DNA of 64,000 nucleotides. It comes from Marnyiella aurantia. GTDB lineage: Bacteria > Bacteroidota > Bacteroidia > Flavobacteriales > Weeksellaceae. Both the position numbers and the translations under genes were made by a program. Where the stretch lies: the NCBI RefSeq assembly GCF_014041915.1, contig NZ_CP059472.1, positions 1,240,001-1,304,000 on the forward strand. The letters are read 5' to 3'. The number at the start of each line of letters is the position of its first letter. Position 1 is the first letter of the stretch. This document shows positions 27,528-37,844 of this stretch, piece after piece. The notes beneath the pieces were generated by a model. It was given only the letters and a program-made list of their open reading frames with translations. It searched no databases and was not told the DNA's origin.

Positions 27528-28394
27528 ATGAAATTATATCCAATTCAGTGCGGAAAATTTAAACTGGACGGAGGCGCCATGTTTGGCGTGGTCCCAAAAT
27601 CGTTATGGGAAAGAACCAACCCTGTCGACGAGAGAAATCTTATTGAATTAGGTACCCGTTCTCTTCTGGTTGAAGACGGTAAGAAACTGATCCTGATAGA
27701 CTGTGGACTTGGAAATAAGCAGGACGAAAAGTTTTTTGGCCATTACTCGCTTTGGGGCGATGATTCACTTGATAAAAATCTAAAGAAATATGGATTTGTA
27801 CGGGAAGATATTACAGATGTATTCCTCACTCACCTCCATTTCGACCACTGTGGTGGTGCAATTGAGTGGAATGACGACCGCACAGGCTACCGGCCAGCTT
27901 TCAAAAACGCGGAATACTGGACTAATGAGGAACACTGGAAATGGGCAACGGAACCAAACCCCCGTGAAAAGGCCAGCTTTCTGAAGGAAAACATCATGCC
28001 TATGCAGGAAAGCGGACAGCTGCGCTTTCTGCCTACGCCCACCAGCGGAAATTACGGTTTCGCCCCGGACCTGAAAATGGATGTCATTTTCGTGGACGGA
28101 CACACCGAGAAGCAGATGTTACCCGTAATACAGTACCAGGAGAAAACCATTGTTTTTGCAGCGGACTTAATCCCGACCGTAGGGCACATTCCGCAGGTTT
28201 ACGTTATGGGATACGATACGCGCCCGCTGTTGACCATGGAGGAAAAGGCCAAATTTCTGCAGAAATGTATAGACAATGAGTATCTTTTATATTTTGAACA
28301 TGATGCACAACACGAACTTGCCAGCCTCAAAATGACAGAAAAAGGGATCCGTCTTGACGAAACATTTACAATGAACGATGTTTTCGGATATTAA
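27528..28394 (+). CDS. MBL-fold metallo-hydrolase (lactonase-like)
   Basis: 288 aa. Metal site THLHFDHCGGA (HxHxDH), preceded by ILIDCGLGNKQDEKFFGHY and followed by VDGHTEKQM and AADLIPTVGH. The length and the early DGGAMFGVVPKSLW match the N-acyl-homoserine-lactonase-like branch. The substrate is not determined by the sequence. Confidence 0.85.
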   Translation: MKLYPIQCGKFKLDGGAMFGVVPKSLWERTNPVDERNLIELGTRSLLVEDGKKLILIDCGLGNKQDEKFFGHYSLWGDDSLDKNLKKYGFVREDITDVFLTHLHFDHCGGAIEWNDDRTGYRPAFKNAEYWTNEEHWKWATEPNPREKASFLKENIMPMQESGQLRFLPTPTSGNYGFAPDLKMDVIFVDGHTEKQMLPVIQYQEKTIVFAADLIPTVGHIPQVYVMGYDTRPLLTMEEKAKFLQKCIDNEYLLYFEHDAQHELASLKMTEKGIRLDETFTMNDVFGY

Positions 28395-28424
28395 GACCGG
28401 CAGGCCACAAAAATCAGAATTGTT

Positions 28425-28432
28425 TATCTTTG
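28425..28432 (+). promoter_or_regulatory. -7 box of coaE
   Basis: TATCTTTG fits TAnnTTTG, 21 bases before the coaE start. Confidence 0.5.
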
Positions 28433-28453
28433 ACTTAAATTAAAAGCATATTT

Positions 28454-29083
28454 ATGGACACTAACGATGGCGGTACCGCCTCGCCGGAACCCGAACCCCA
28501 GGTCATTGGCCTTACAGGAGGTATTGGTTCCGGCAAAAGTACAGTAGCAAAATTCATTGAAGAAATGGGTTATCCTGTATACTACTCTGATATCCGGGCA
28601 AAGGAAATCGTGAACGACAACCCCGAACTAAAACAGCAGATCATTGGATTACTGGGCCCATCTGCCTACGACAGCGACAGCAGATACAACAGAAAGATCG
28701 TAGCAGGTAAGGTTTTCGAAAACGATGCTTTACTGCAGGGCCTGAACAGTCTTATTCATCCAGCGGTACGTAAAGATTTTGAACAGTGGATAGCTCAACA
28801 GCATAACAGCTTTATATTTAAAGAAACTGCCTTACTGTTCGAACTGGGACTGGACAAAGAGTGTGCACAGACCATCCTGGTAACTGCCGAGGATAACATC
28901 CGGATGAAAAGGGTTATGGACAGGGACGGAAAAACGTACAGGGAAATAGAAGCCATTATGGACAAACAGCTACCGGAAAAGGATAAACTTAAGCTGGCAG
29001 ATTATATAATCAATAATAACGATGGTCTTGATGAACTGGAAGCCGAAACACGTACTGTATTGGAGCAACTGGAATTAAGCTGA
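28454..29083 (+). CDS. coaE: Dephospho-CoA kinase
   Basis: 209 aa. P-loop GLTGGIGSGKSTVAKFIEE, YYSDIRAKEIV and the lid region RMKRVMDRDGKT. It phosphorylates the 3'-hydroxyl of dephospho-CoA, the last step of CoA synthesis. It carries an N-terminal extension of about 15 acidic/Pro residues before the P-loop strand. Confidence 0.95.
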   Translation: MDTNDGGTASPEPEPQVIGLTGGIGSGKSTVAKFIEEMGYPVYYSDIRAKEIVNDNPELKQQIIGLLGPSAYDSDSRYNRKIVAGKVFENDALLQGLNSLIHPAVRKDFEQWIAQQHNSFIFKETALLFELGLDKECAQTILVTAEDNIRMKRVMDRDGKTYREIEAIMDKQLPEKDKLKLADYIINNNDGLDELEAETRTVLEQLELS

Positions 29084-29101
29084 TTGTATTACAATAAAAT
29101 T

Positions 29102-29137
29102 AAAAGGAGATGATTATGTATCACCTCCTTTTTTTAT
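29102..29137 (+). terminator. Terminator after coaE
   Basis: Stem AAAGGAGaTGAT / aTCAcCTCCTTT with a short loop, then seven Ts. Confidence 0.75.
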
Positions 29138-29181
29138 GTCTTTATTTTTCAGAAATCTGTTCACAATTAAAACTGTTGAAC

Positions 29182-29208
29182 AAAAAAAGCCCTCATTTCT
29201 GAGGGCTT
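29182..29208 (-). terminator. Terminator of the FN3/GEVED giant gene
   Basis: A 9-bp perfect stem AAGCCCTCA / TGAGGGCTT with a TTTC-type loop. The minus-strand reading ends in a T run. Confidence 0.85.
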
Positions 29209-29228
29209 GGTTTATGAAGATAAGCTGG

Positions 29229-32200
29229 TTATTCTTTAATGAATTTCTTCTGTGCAGTATCTCCGTTAGTGTCTGTAATATCTATTACGAATACACCGTT
29301 AATCAATTTACTTACGTCAATCTTATTGCCTAAAACTACGCCTGTCTGGATAAGCTGTCCAATTGAGCTGTACACGTTGTACTTGGCGCCATCTTTCACC
29401 TTAGTGATAAACAGGGTATTTTTAACAGGGTTAGGATAAACGGTAATCTGATTAGGATCCAAAATATTAGTAGGCATCTGCTTCATGATTCTTACTCTAT
29501 AGTCTTCAACCTCACCGTTGGCGAATGTTGAACACATCTCAGGAGATCCGTCTCTGCTCATTGCAACTCTCATAACAACATACTTGTCATTAGTAAGGCT
29601 AACATAAGCATCTGCCGGTACGGAGAAGGTTCCTGTAACAGGTGTATTCTGGTTAGCCGGAGCGATAAGAATCCTCTCGGAGTTTGAGAATACTCCATCT
29701 CTGTTGAAGTCAATCCAAACAGTAACTGCTTCGTTATACTGGGTATTTGCCCATTCCTTGTCTATGGAAATCCTGTTACCGGTAGAACCCTGAACCAGAA
29801 GAATGTGTCTGGTTATATCATTCACATAACTTGTATAACCTGATGCATCTGAATCACTGTTCATTTCTGGGCCACCTGCAGGTCGCACGTTAACGTTGGA
29901 AATATGTTCAGCTACTGAACTGGCCGCTGTCATATCGCAGTACATCAGGCCAGGAGTTGTAAATACATAAGGATGCGTGAACTGTTGGGTAGTTCCCCCA
30001 CAAACGTTTGCAATCTGAACTTCATACTGAGTTTCTTCAAACAGTCCAGTAATGATATAGGTATTGGCAGTCAGGTTTTGGGTATTCCATCCGGAAGAAC
30101 CAACTTTTCGCCATCTCAACACATAGGTTGCCCCTGGATATGCATTCCAGTCTACCTGCGCCTGTGTCATTGTAATATTGGTTACCGTAAGTCCGATCGG
30201 CGCCATTTCACAGGTTGGCAATGTAGTAAATACCTGTGGTGTTGTATATGGATTAACCGCACCTGAACATTCTGAAGCAACACGTACTTCATAAGTTGTG
30301 TAAGGATTCAAACCTGTTAGCGAATAAGTGGTACCTGTTACGTTAACTGTAGTCCACGTCGCAGCACCTACTTCACGGTACTCCAGTACATAAGAAGCTG
30401 TAGGTACAGGATTCCATGAAACTAAAGCACTATTCGGAGTAATTGAAGTAACCGTAAAGTTTGTCGGCGGTTCAGGATCACACTTGGTTTCGAAAGGTAC
30501 TTCTGTTGGTGCTCCCGGTACGTTGTCACAAAGTGCCACCACCTGAACAATATACTGTGTAGAAGGTACTAAGTTAGGAATGGTATAGGTACCTGTAAGG
30601 AAAGTTACAGGAATCTGACCAGTCCAGTTAGCTGCACCTACAGGCTTGTACTGAACGATGTAAGTAGCACCACCCTGATCCGGAGTCCAGGTTACTGTAG
30701 CGGAATTATGGGTTATTCCCGAAACCACTACATTCTGAGGAGCTGCATTGTTACATGGAATAGGCTCCACAAGACGTACCGGATAATCTTCAACCTCGCC
30801 GAAGTTAAAGGTTCCACAAGCCGTCGGCACAGTGGTAAGTCTGGCAATTACCCTCATTTTGGTATTGTAAGGGCTTGCATAGCCAACTGCAGGCACATCA
30901 AAAGTGTCATTAACAGGAGTAATCTGACTGGAAGCTGTATTTAATACAAGTTCAGTAGTTTCAAAGGTTCCGTTTCTGTTAAAGTCGATCCAGGCAGATA
31001 CTGCTACATTTGATGGAGCGTTTACCCATCCTTTTTCTACTGAAATTATATTATCTGTGGAACCCAAAACAAGAGTTACAAGTTTTGAAGGATCAAAATA
31101 ATAGTCTGTATAAGTACTAGCTCCGGAATTGTTCACCATCGGTGCACTGATAGGGAATCCTGTTGGTGTCACTGTTACATTCGTAATATGCTCATCAACC
31201 GGTGTGGTGGTCGATCCCGCATTACACCAGTTCAATGGCGGTGTTGTAAACTGGAATGGCGCACTAAAGGCTCCCTGAGTTCCATTACAAACATAAGCTA
31301 CACGGAATTCATAAGTTTTCTGTTCCTGAAGACCATTTAAAATATGGAAACTGGTAACAGGTGCAGGTGCTACAGTAGTCCACGGAGCTGCAGGTGTTGT
31401 AACTTCTCTCCATTGCAGCACATAAACTGCTCCTGTAGCAGGCATCCAGGAAAGCGTAGCCGAAGTTGGCCCTAAATTACTGGCCGAAAGGTTTTGAGGC
31501 GCAGCTGTGGTACATGGTATAGGTTCTACAAGTTGTACATCATAGTCTTCAACTTCACCCCAGGTGAAAGTGCCGCATGCATTTGGATTGCCGCTTTCCT
31601 GAAGAACAACCCTCATCCTTGTTTTCAGAGGTCCCGTATACGCCGTAGGAGGCATCGGCACAGCAAACGTTGCCGTTACCGGAGTTGTTGTATTGGAAGG
31701 TGAATTTAATACCCTTTCGTTGGTTTCAAAAGTTCCGTTTCTGTTAAAGTCAATCCAAACTCCAACTCCACCGCTCCACTGAGTGCCGGGCCAGGTTTTA
31801 GATACAGAAACTGTATTACCGTTTGTACCCATGATCAAAGTCACAAGACGTGATGGGTCTCCAGCATAACTTATATATTGCGCACCATCTGTTGAATTAC
31901 TAACCATTGTGGGTGCGCCAATAGGCGCTACAGTAACATTGGAAATATAGAGGTCTACTGTGCTACTTGTGGGATTGGCTGCACAATATGACATTGCGGG
32001 TGTAGTAAACTGCACTGGATTAGCAAAAGCTCCCTGAACTGTACCACATATATATGCGACGCGGAATTCATATTGAGTTTGCTCACTTAGCCCTGTCAAA
32101 GTATAAGAACTTACTGTTGGAGCTGGAGTTACGGTAGTCCATGCAGCAGCTGGTGTGGTTACCGCTCTCCATTGGAGTACATAAGTTGCACCAGTTGCGG

Positions 32201-34475
32201 GCATCCAGGAAAGTGTAGCAGTACTAGCGGTTAAATTAGATGCTGTAAGATTCGTTGGTGCCGCGGCTGAACATGCAGGTGGCATAATGAGCTGCACATC
32301 ATAATCTTCAATTTCGCCCCATGTGAAAGTACCACATGGATTTGGATTACCTCCTTCCTGCAGAACAACTCTCATTCTGGTTTTTAGTGGACCATTGTAA
32401 GAAAGTGGCGGCATTGGAACTGCGAAAGTTTGTGAAACCGGCGTCGTTGTATTTGAAGGGGAATTCAAAACTCTTTCAGACGCTTCAAAAGTACCGTTGC
32501 GGTTAAAATCGATCCATACACCGGTTCCTGCTGAATAAGTAGAGCCGGTCCATGTTTTTGCAACCGAGACACTGTTACCGGCAGTTCCTATAACCAACTG
32601 CACCAGTCTCGCCGGATCATTGGTATAATCTGTATACGCTTGTCCCGTTCCCGTGGAGTTACTTACCATGGTAGGAGCACCCACAGCATTCACAGTAACA
32701 TTGGAAATATATTCGTAGGTTGTTGTACTTGTTGTACCGATGGTACAATAAGTCAATGACGGTGTTGTAAACTGTACGGGGTTCGAGAAGTTTCCTGGAA
32801 CGCCGGAACATACGTATGCTACACGGAATTCGTATTGTGTCTGTTCAGTTAATCCCTGTAACAAATGGAAACTCGCGGTTGGAGCCGGTGTTACTGTAGT
32901 CCACGGTGCAGCAGGCGTTGTAACAGGTCTCCACTGCAGTATATATGCAGCACCTTGCGCAGGTGTCCAGGAGAGGTTGGCAGTTGTGGTGGTAATACCA
33001 CTAACGTTAACGGTAGTTGGAGCCGCCGACGTACAAGGTGGCATAGGCTCACTTACGAGCTGTAGTTGTGGAATTGTTGAATACCTACTGCTTGCTGTTG
33101 GAGGCGATGCAGGATCTGGATTAACACTATCGCTATAATATAGAATTCCTCTATTGGATCCGGCAGTGTAACTTCCCCAGTTTGCGGTGCAGGAATATCC
33201 AGAAGCATTTTCATCAACTGCAATAACAAGGTTGTTTACGCCATCCCAAACAAAAGGTGTAGTTAAGGTTATTTCAACCCAAGTTCCGGCAGTCATATTT
33301 GGCAGAGTACCACTGTAAACCTGAGATAACGAAGAATAGGGAACCCAATCTGTGGTCGTAGCAAAGTTGGTCTTATTTGTATTACCCATATAGACCACCC
33401 ACTGATTGTAGTTGGTCTGCGTTGTTGCTGTAGAATTTACAAAAAATCGGATCTTATTAATGACGGTATTTGTGCCGATAGCACCGGTAAGTTCCGCTGC
33501 AGTATACAGTTGTTGGGAATAATTATAACCATAGCATGAGTACACAGGAAGATTTCCCATGCTTGCAGTACCAGAACCGATCTGGCCCGGTGTAAACGGA
33601 TCTCCGGCTACCCAGGCAGTCTTATCGGACGCTGAACATACAGATCTTACCCACCAGTAGTAAGTGGTTCCGGCTACTAATGGTGTAATATTCGCCGTGG
33701 TACCTGGTGTACCAGTTCCTGCAGTCGCTGCCGTAGGGGCGGTATTAACCGTACTATAATAATATTCATACCCTTGCGCAGGCGCAGTAGCAGGTGGAGT
33801 CCAACTGATTGTTGCACCAGTTGGTGTTACATTGGACGGTGGCAAAAGAGCAGGAACAAAACATGTAGGAGCCTGCATTACCTGAACCTGATCAAGCAGG
33901 ATGTCATCGTAAAAATAGGGGTTTGTACCTACATTCTTATCAACTGTAAATCGAAGAGTTACGGTTGCACCTATATAAGAAGCCGGAAGGGGAATACCAA
34001 CAGTTCTCCACTCATCTAAGTTGGAAGTACTCGCCCAAAGCTGCACCCAGCCTGAACCATCGTTAATATGAAGTTTTAATTCATTATTATCATAAGTAGG
34101 AAGAGTACCTGTTGCAGATGTCAGGTGATTTTTGAACCATTCAAACTGAACGAATGGTGCCGTTAGTCCTGTAAGGTTAATTTGTCTAGAAATTAACTCA
34201 ACGGTATGTTCGTTGTCGTAAGGAGTACTTGCGTCAACCCATGCGTACGTTCCCGCCGGTTTACCGTTATTGGTTGCTCCATAACCAGGTGCTCCACTAA
34301 ACTTCCACTTAACATTAGCATTTGTGGAAGTGCTTGTTGGATTCTGATTAATCCAGCATGCAGGTAGTGCGCCCGTACTAAAAGGTTCCAGAAAGGGCGC
34401 AGCAACAGGAGGACAAGCCTGACCGCTGACCTGTGCTATCCATCCTAAAAGGAAAATTAATAAAAGTTTTTTCAT
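29229..34475 (-). CDS. Giant secreted protein: FN3 and GEVED repeats with T9SS type A sorting domain
   Basis: 1748 aa. Signal peptide MKKLLLIFLLGWIAQVSGQ, an N-terminal carbohydrate/MAM-like jelly-roll (about 20-200), then alternating fibronectin type III modules (ATLSWMPATGATYVLQWR) and GEVED domains (GTFTWGEIEDYDVQL). There are about four GEVED copies, each with a WIDFNRNGTFE strand. The C-terminus holds the type A sorting signal with ITVYPNPVKNTLFI and KKFIKE at the end. It is exported by the type IX system; surface binding or an adhesin role is inferred. The FN3-GEVED units are close repeats. Confidence 0.9.
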   Translation of the reverse strand: MKKLLLIFLLGWIAQVSGQACPPVAAPFLEPFSTGALPACWINQNPTSTSTNANVKWKFSGAPGYGATNNGKPAGTYAWVDASTPYDNEHTVELISRQINLTGLTAPFVQFEWFKNHLTSATGTLPTYDNNELKLHINDGSGWVQLWASTSNLDEWRTVGIPLPASYIGATVTLRFTVDKNVGTNPYFYDDILLDQVQVMQAPTCFVPALLPPSNVTPTGATISWTPPATAPAQGYEYYYSTVNTAPTAATAGTGTPGTTANITPLVAGTTYYWWVRSVCSASDKTAWVAGDPFTPGQIGSGTASMGNLPVYSCYGYNYSQQLYTAAELTGAIGTNTVINKIRFFVNSTATTQTNYNQWVVYMGNTNKTNFATTTDWVPYSSLSQVYSGTLPNMTAGTWVEITLTTPFVWDGVNNLVIAVDENASGYSCTANWGSYTAGSNRGILYYSDSVNPDPASPPTASSRYSTIPQLQLVSEPMPPCTSAAPTTVNVSGITTTTANLSWTPAQGAAYILQWRPVTTPAAPWTTVTPAPTASFHLLQGLTEQTQYEFRVAYVCSGVPGNFSNPVQFTTPSLTYCTIGTTSTTTYEYISNVTVNAVGAPTMVSNSTGTGQAYTDYTNDPARLVQLVIGTAGNSVSVAKTWTGSTYSAGTGVWIDFNRNGTFEASERVLNSPSNTTTPVSQTFAVPMPPLSYNGPLKTRMRVVLQEGGNPNPCGTFTWGEIEDYDVQLIMPPACSAAAPTNLTASNLTASTATLSWMPATGATYVLQWRAVTTPAAAWTTVTPAPTVSSYTLTGLSEQTQYEFRVAYICGTVQGAFANPVQFTTPAMSYCAANPTSSTVDLYISNVTVAPIGAPTMVSNSTDGAQYISYAGDPSRLVTLIMGTNGNTVSVSKTWPGTQWSGGVGVWIDFNRNGTFETNERVLNSPSNTTTPVTATFAVPMPPTAYTGPLKTRMRVVLQESGNPNACGTFTWGEVEDYDVQLVEPIPCTTAAPQNLSASNLGPTSATLSWMPATGAVYVLQWREVTTPAAPWTTVAPAPVTSFHILNGLQEQKTYEFRVAYVCNGTQGAFSAPFQFTTPPLNWCNAGSTTTPVDEHITNVTVTPTGFPISAPMVNNSGASTYTDYYFDPSKLVTLVLGSTDNIISVEKGWVNAPSNVAVSAWIDFNRNGTFETTELVLNTASSQITPVNDTFDVPAVGYASPYNTKMRVIARLTTVPTACGTFNFGEVEDYPVRLVEPIPCNNAAPQNVVVSGITHNSATVTWTPDQGGATYIVQYKPVGAANWTGQIPVTFLTGTYTIPNLVPSTQYIVQVVALCDNVPGAPTEVPFETKCDPEPPTNFTVTSITPNSALVSWNPVPTASYVLEYREVGAATWTTVNVTGTTYSLTGLNPYTTYEVRVASECSGAVNPYTTPQVFTTLPTCEMAPIGLTVTNITMTQAQVDWNAYPGATYVLRWRKVGSSGWNTQNLTANTYIITGLFEETQYEVQIANVCGGTTQQFTHPYVFTTPGLMYCDMTAASSVAEHISNVNVRPAGGPEMNSDSDASGYTSYVNDITRHILLVQGSTGNRISIDKEWANTQYNEAVTVWIDFNRDGVFSNSERILIAPANQNTPVTGTFSVPADAYVSLTNDKYVVMRVAMSRDGSPEMCSTFANGEVEDYRVRIMKQMPTNILDPNQITVYPNPVKNTLFITKVKDGAKYNVYSSIGQLIQTGVVLGNKIDVSKLINGVFVIDITDTNGDTAQKKFIKE

Positions 34476-34616
34476 AATAACACTATTTCTATATTATTTA
34501 CAAATCTAAGATATTTTTAATAGTTAGTATATAAGTTCTTACATTTTTTTATACTTTAATAACGCTTTTCGCTTTTTAGCATTTCCAATCAATAATGACC
34601 GTAAATAAGCAGGAAC

Positions 34617-34650
34617 GAAAAAAGCCGCTGCATGAGGTACATACAACGGC
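34617..34650 (-). terminator. Terminator of the reprolysin-like gene
   Basis: Imperfect 11-bp stem GCCGtTGtATG / CATgCAgCGGC followed by a T run on the minus strand, 23 bases past the stop. Confidence 0.7.
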
Positions 34651-34672
34651 CTTCATAAATTGTGAAAATCAA

Positions 34673-37609
34673 TTATTTCTTAATAAACTTCATACTGGTT
34701 TTAAAATCACCATCAGTTACACTGATGATATAGTTACCAATAGTAAGACCCGAAACGTTAACCTGGTTACGTTTAATCTGACCACCGCTTACAAGCTGTC
34801 CGGCCATATTATGAATCTGGTAAACCGCACGGTCTGAAACCTTTGTAATGTTCAGTACATCAGTAGCAGGGTTAGGGTATATTTTCACTCCGGAATCCTG
34901 TACTTCACTTGTAGCCATTGAACCTGTTACTACAACATTGTAATCTTCCACTTCGCCGTAGCCAGGATTAGCACATGGATTAGTAAGGATCGCCCCGGCA
35001 TTAGATGCGCCGGCAAATATATTTATAACTCTCATCCGAAGAGGCTGCCCTATAACTGCTGTTGTCGGAACAGTGAAGTTAGAAGTAACCACTGATGTGG
35101 TGCTTACTGGCGAAGTCATTATTCGTTCTGAATCTTCGAAAGTTCCGTTCATGTTAAAGTCTATCCATGTACTTACCGCGTCAAAATCGGCACCCCCTGA
35201 TAACCAAGATTTAGTAACTGACAATGTGTACGTATTGCCCTGTACTACATTAATCTGTAAAGCCGGAGTAGCGGTATAATTGGTATACAAACTCGCGGAT
35301 GAAGTATTATTTACATTGGCCAGTGTTACATTCGAAATATATTCAAACTGAGCATTTTGCGATGCTGCAGGACAATACGTCACTGTAGTTGTCGAAAAAG
35401 CTACTGATGGGGAGAAGGGCCCGGGAGTTCCGCTGCAGGTAGCATTAACCTGAACTTCATAATTTGAATTCTGCTGAAGTCCGGAAAGTGTTACCATCGG
35501 ATTGCTGCTGGTTACCGTAATCCAGGTAGGTGAACCTACAATTCTGTAACGGATTTCATAGGTAGCTCCGTTCATTGCTGTCCAGGTTACAGTTGCACCT
35601 GAGCCAGTTACTCCCGATACAGAAACACCGGTAGGAGCAGTTCCGTCACATGCAGCTAGAGGTCCTACCAGAAGTGAACCAACGGCATAAAACACATTAT
35701 CAATAGCACTTACCCGAACTATTACATTTGAACCTGTAGGAATGCCGGTGAAAACAACATTTTCTGAACCATCATTAGACGTGGAAGCCAAAAGGGTTAC
35801 CCAAGTGTTGCCGTTATTCGTGGTATAGTCAATCTTTACGTTAGCTACATTATAAGGAGCCGCGTTTGTAGTTGCAACATCCCATGTTAAAGGACCTGCA
35901 GTATTATTGAAGCCGGAAACCGATGTTACACGGAAAGGTCCTGCATCACCAACAGCTACACTTTGCTGTGCAAACTGCGTCTGTTGCTGGTTAGACACAG
36001 GATGGTTGTCTCGAACTGTTACGCGGAAAGTCTGAGGCCTCGCCACTGTGGATACAGCTTCCCAAAGATTGTTGCTGTTATTCAGAACACCAGCAAGCAC
36101 AGAAGACAGCCTTGGAAAATATCTGGTTGGACTTGCGGTGGGCGGCATAGACCGGAAAGATGGTCCTGTAGTATTGTTTCCTAAGTTTGCAGCCGTCGTA
36201 GCGGTTGAACCGTTATCGAACTGTTCCCAGGTATATGTCATAGGGTTATTCTCTGGGTCTGTTGCTACTGCAGTTAATGCAAATGCAGTCCCCTTTGGAA
36301 TTGTATAGCTTGGCAGAGCTTGAATAACCGGCGGGTTATTTGTTATATTGGTTTCTACATCGCAGGTCTTGGACATAAGGTTGTTCTGAATCTGCTGGAT
36401 AGAGATAGCATGAAAGTAAGGGTCAGAATTATTCTGAACGTTTTGATTGGTAATACCTGCATATCCCATTATAGTAGACCCGGATCCCGGTTCCATACTA
36501 CTTCCACCCCCTTGAATCTGATGGGTAAAAGTATGAGTACCTGCAAGCTGATGTCCCATTTCATGAGCTACATAGTCAATATCAAACGAATCACCCATTG
36601 GTTGTCCACTTCCAGGTGAAGTGTAAGCAGAACCTTTTCCATTTGGCTGCGCTATAGTTGGATTAACGCATATACAACCTATACATCCTGCATTGCCGCC
36701 GCCACCATTACTTCCGAAAAGGTGTCCTATGTCATAATTTGCATTTCCAACAACATTAGTGAGTGTTTGCTGCAACTGTCCGTTCCAGGCATCCATTCCT
36801 CCAGGTGCAGGTGCGTTCCACGCATCATAAGGATCTCCGGCTGGGTTTGTATAAATAAGCTGTGGATAGTTCTGAAGCAACAGCCTTAGCGCCAGATCTT
36901 TTTCAAATACAAAATTCACCCTTGTAAGTGTGGCATTCATTTGTGCAAGCGCCTGACTTACACCGCCAAAGAAATTCGTGTATTCTGCTGTAGTAGAAAG
37001 TGCCAGTCTTAGGGTACGGAACTTTTTATCCGAAGTTTTGGAAAAATCTGCGGGATTATGCGCAAAGGATGTCGCACTGCTGAACATTTGCTCCATCTGC
37101 TTTTTCACCATTGGGCTTTCCTCGGTAGTACAAAGGAAACTTCCGTCTCCCGATTTCCCGGTCTTTGGATGAACTTTAAACAGCGATTTGGATTTGTCTG
37201 CCGGAGTTATAAACTGATAATAACCATTAGACTCGATAGATGACTGGAAATCGTCTCCGGCCACACTGAATCTGATCAGTTTTGACGGATCGTCAATACC
37301 CACACCGGCATAAGAACCAAGACCGTATTGATCGGCAAGCTCTTTTACCACAACAGGCGCACTGTATACATTAAATCTTTCAGTCTTACCACCCAGTACA
37401 GGAATGGAAATTACAACCGGGGAGGCATAATTCCCGGATTCTTCCGCATTGGCCAGCTGGGCCTTAATCTGTTGCAGGTTCAATACATAAAATTCCTCTC
37501 TGACCGAGGCGTTTATAACTCTGTCTCCTTTTGGTGGTGCCTTCTTCCACTGTGCAAAAGTGCCGGAAGACAAACCCAGGAGAATCAAAAACGTGAAAAG
37601 TTTCTTCAT
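34673..37609 (-). CDS. Secreted reprolysin-like zinc metallopeptidase, T9SS type A
   Basis: 978 aa from the ATG at 37609, which gives a clean signal peptide (MKKLFTFLILLGLSSGTFAQ); a longer frame to 37720 would mask it. The zinc site HEMGHQLAGTH and Met-turn STIMGYAG mark a metzincin. A FN3 module, a GEVED domain (NPGYGEVEDYNVVV) and the sorting domain (VKIYPNPATDVLNI ... MKFIKK) follow. An extracellular protease in a run of T9SS cargo genes. Confidence 0.9.
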   Translation of the reverse strand: MKKLFTFLILLGLSSGTFAQWKKAPPKGDRVINASVREEFYVLNLQQIKAQLANAEESGNYASPVVISIPVLGGKTERFNVYSAPVVVKELADQYGLGSYAGVGIDDPSKLIRFSVAGDDFQSSIESNGYYQFITPADKSKSLFKVHPKTGKSGDGSFLCTTEESPMVKKQMEQMFSSATSFAHNPADFSKTSDKKFRTLRLALSTTAEYTNFFGGVSQALAQMNATLTRVNFVFEKDLALRLLLQNYPQLIYTNPAGDPYDAWNAPAPGGMDAWNGQLQQTLTNVVGNANYDIGHLFGSNGGGGNAGCIGCICVNPTIAQPNGKGSAYTSPGSGQPMGDSFDIDYVAHEMGHQLAGTHTFTHQIQGGGSSMEPGSGSTIMGYAGITNQNVQNNSDPYFHAISIQQIQNNLMSKTCDVETNITNNPPVIQALPSYTIPKGTAFALTAVATDPENNPMTYTWEQFDNGSTATTAANLGNNTTGPSFRSMPPTASPTRYFPRLSSVLAGVLNNSNNLWEAVSTVARPQTFRVTVRDNHPVSNQQQTQFAQQSVAVGDAGPFRVTSVSGFNNTAGPLTWDVATTNAAPYNVANVKIDYTTNNGNTWVTLLASTSNDGSENVVFTGIPTGSNVIVRVSAIDNVFYAVGSLLVGPLAACDGTAPTGVSVSGVTGSGATVTWTAMNGATYEIRYRIVGSPTWITVTSSNPMVTLSGLQQNSNYEVQVNATCSGTPGPFSPSVAFSTTTVTYCPAASQNAQFEYISNVTLANVNNTSSASLYTNYTATPALQINVVQGNTYTLSVTKSWLSGGADFDAVSTWIDFNMNGTFEDSERIMTSPVSTTSVVTSNFTVPTTAVIGQPLRMRVINIFAGASNAGAILTNPCANPGYGEVEDYNVVVTGSMATSEVQDSGVKIYPNPATDVLNITKVSDRAVYQIHNMAGQLVSGGQIKRNQVNVSGLTIGNYIISVTDGDFKTSMKFIKK

Positions 37610-37796
37610 GACTCTATTAAATAATTTGAACAAAATTAATTCTTTTTCACAATTAACCATATGTAAAATAACAAAACTTTGTGATTGCGGTACTACAATT
37701 ACGTTACAGCTAAAAGTCATGTTTGTGAGAAAGAGTTACGTCAGGCGAGTGGAGAGACCTGCGCTGCTATTAAAATATTTCGGAGCAGAGCAAAAA

Positions 37797-37826
37797 AAAT
37801 ATCCCCAAATAAATTTGAGGATATTT
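37797..37826 (-). terminator. Terminator of the pappalysin-like gene
   Basis: A 14-bp near-perfect stem AAATATCCtCAAAT / ATTTGgGGATATTT with a minimal loop, followed by a T run on the minus strand. Confidence 0.8.
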
Positions 37827-37844
37827 ATACTATTAATAAGAATA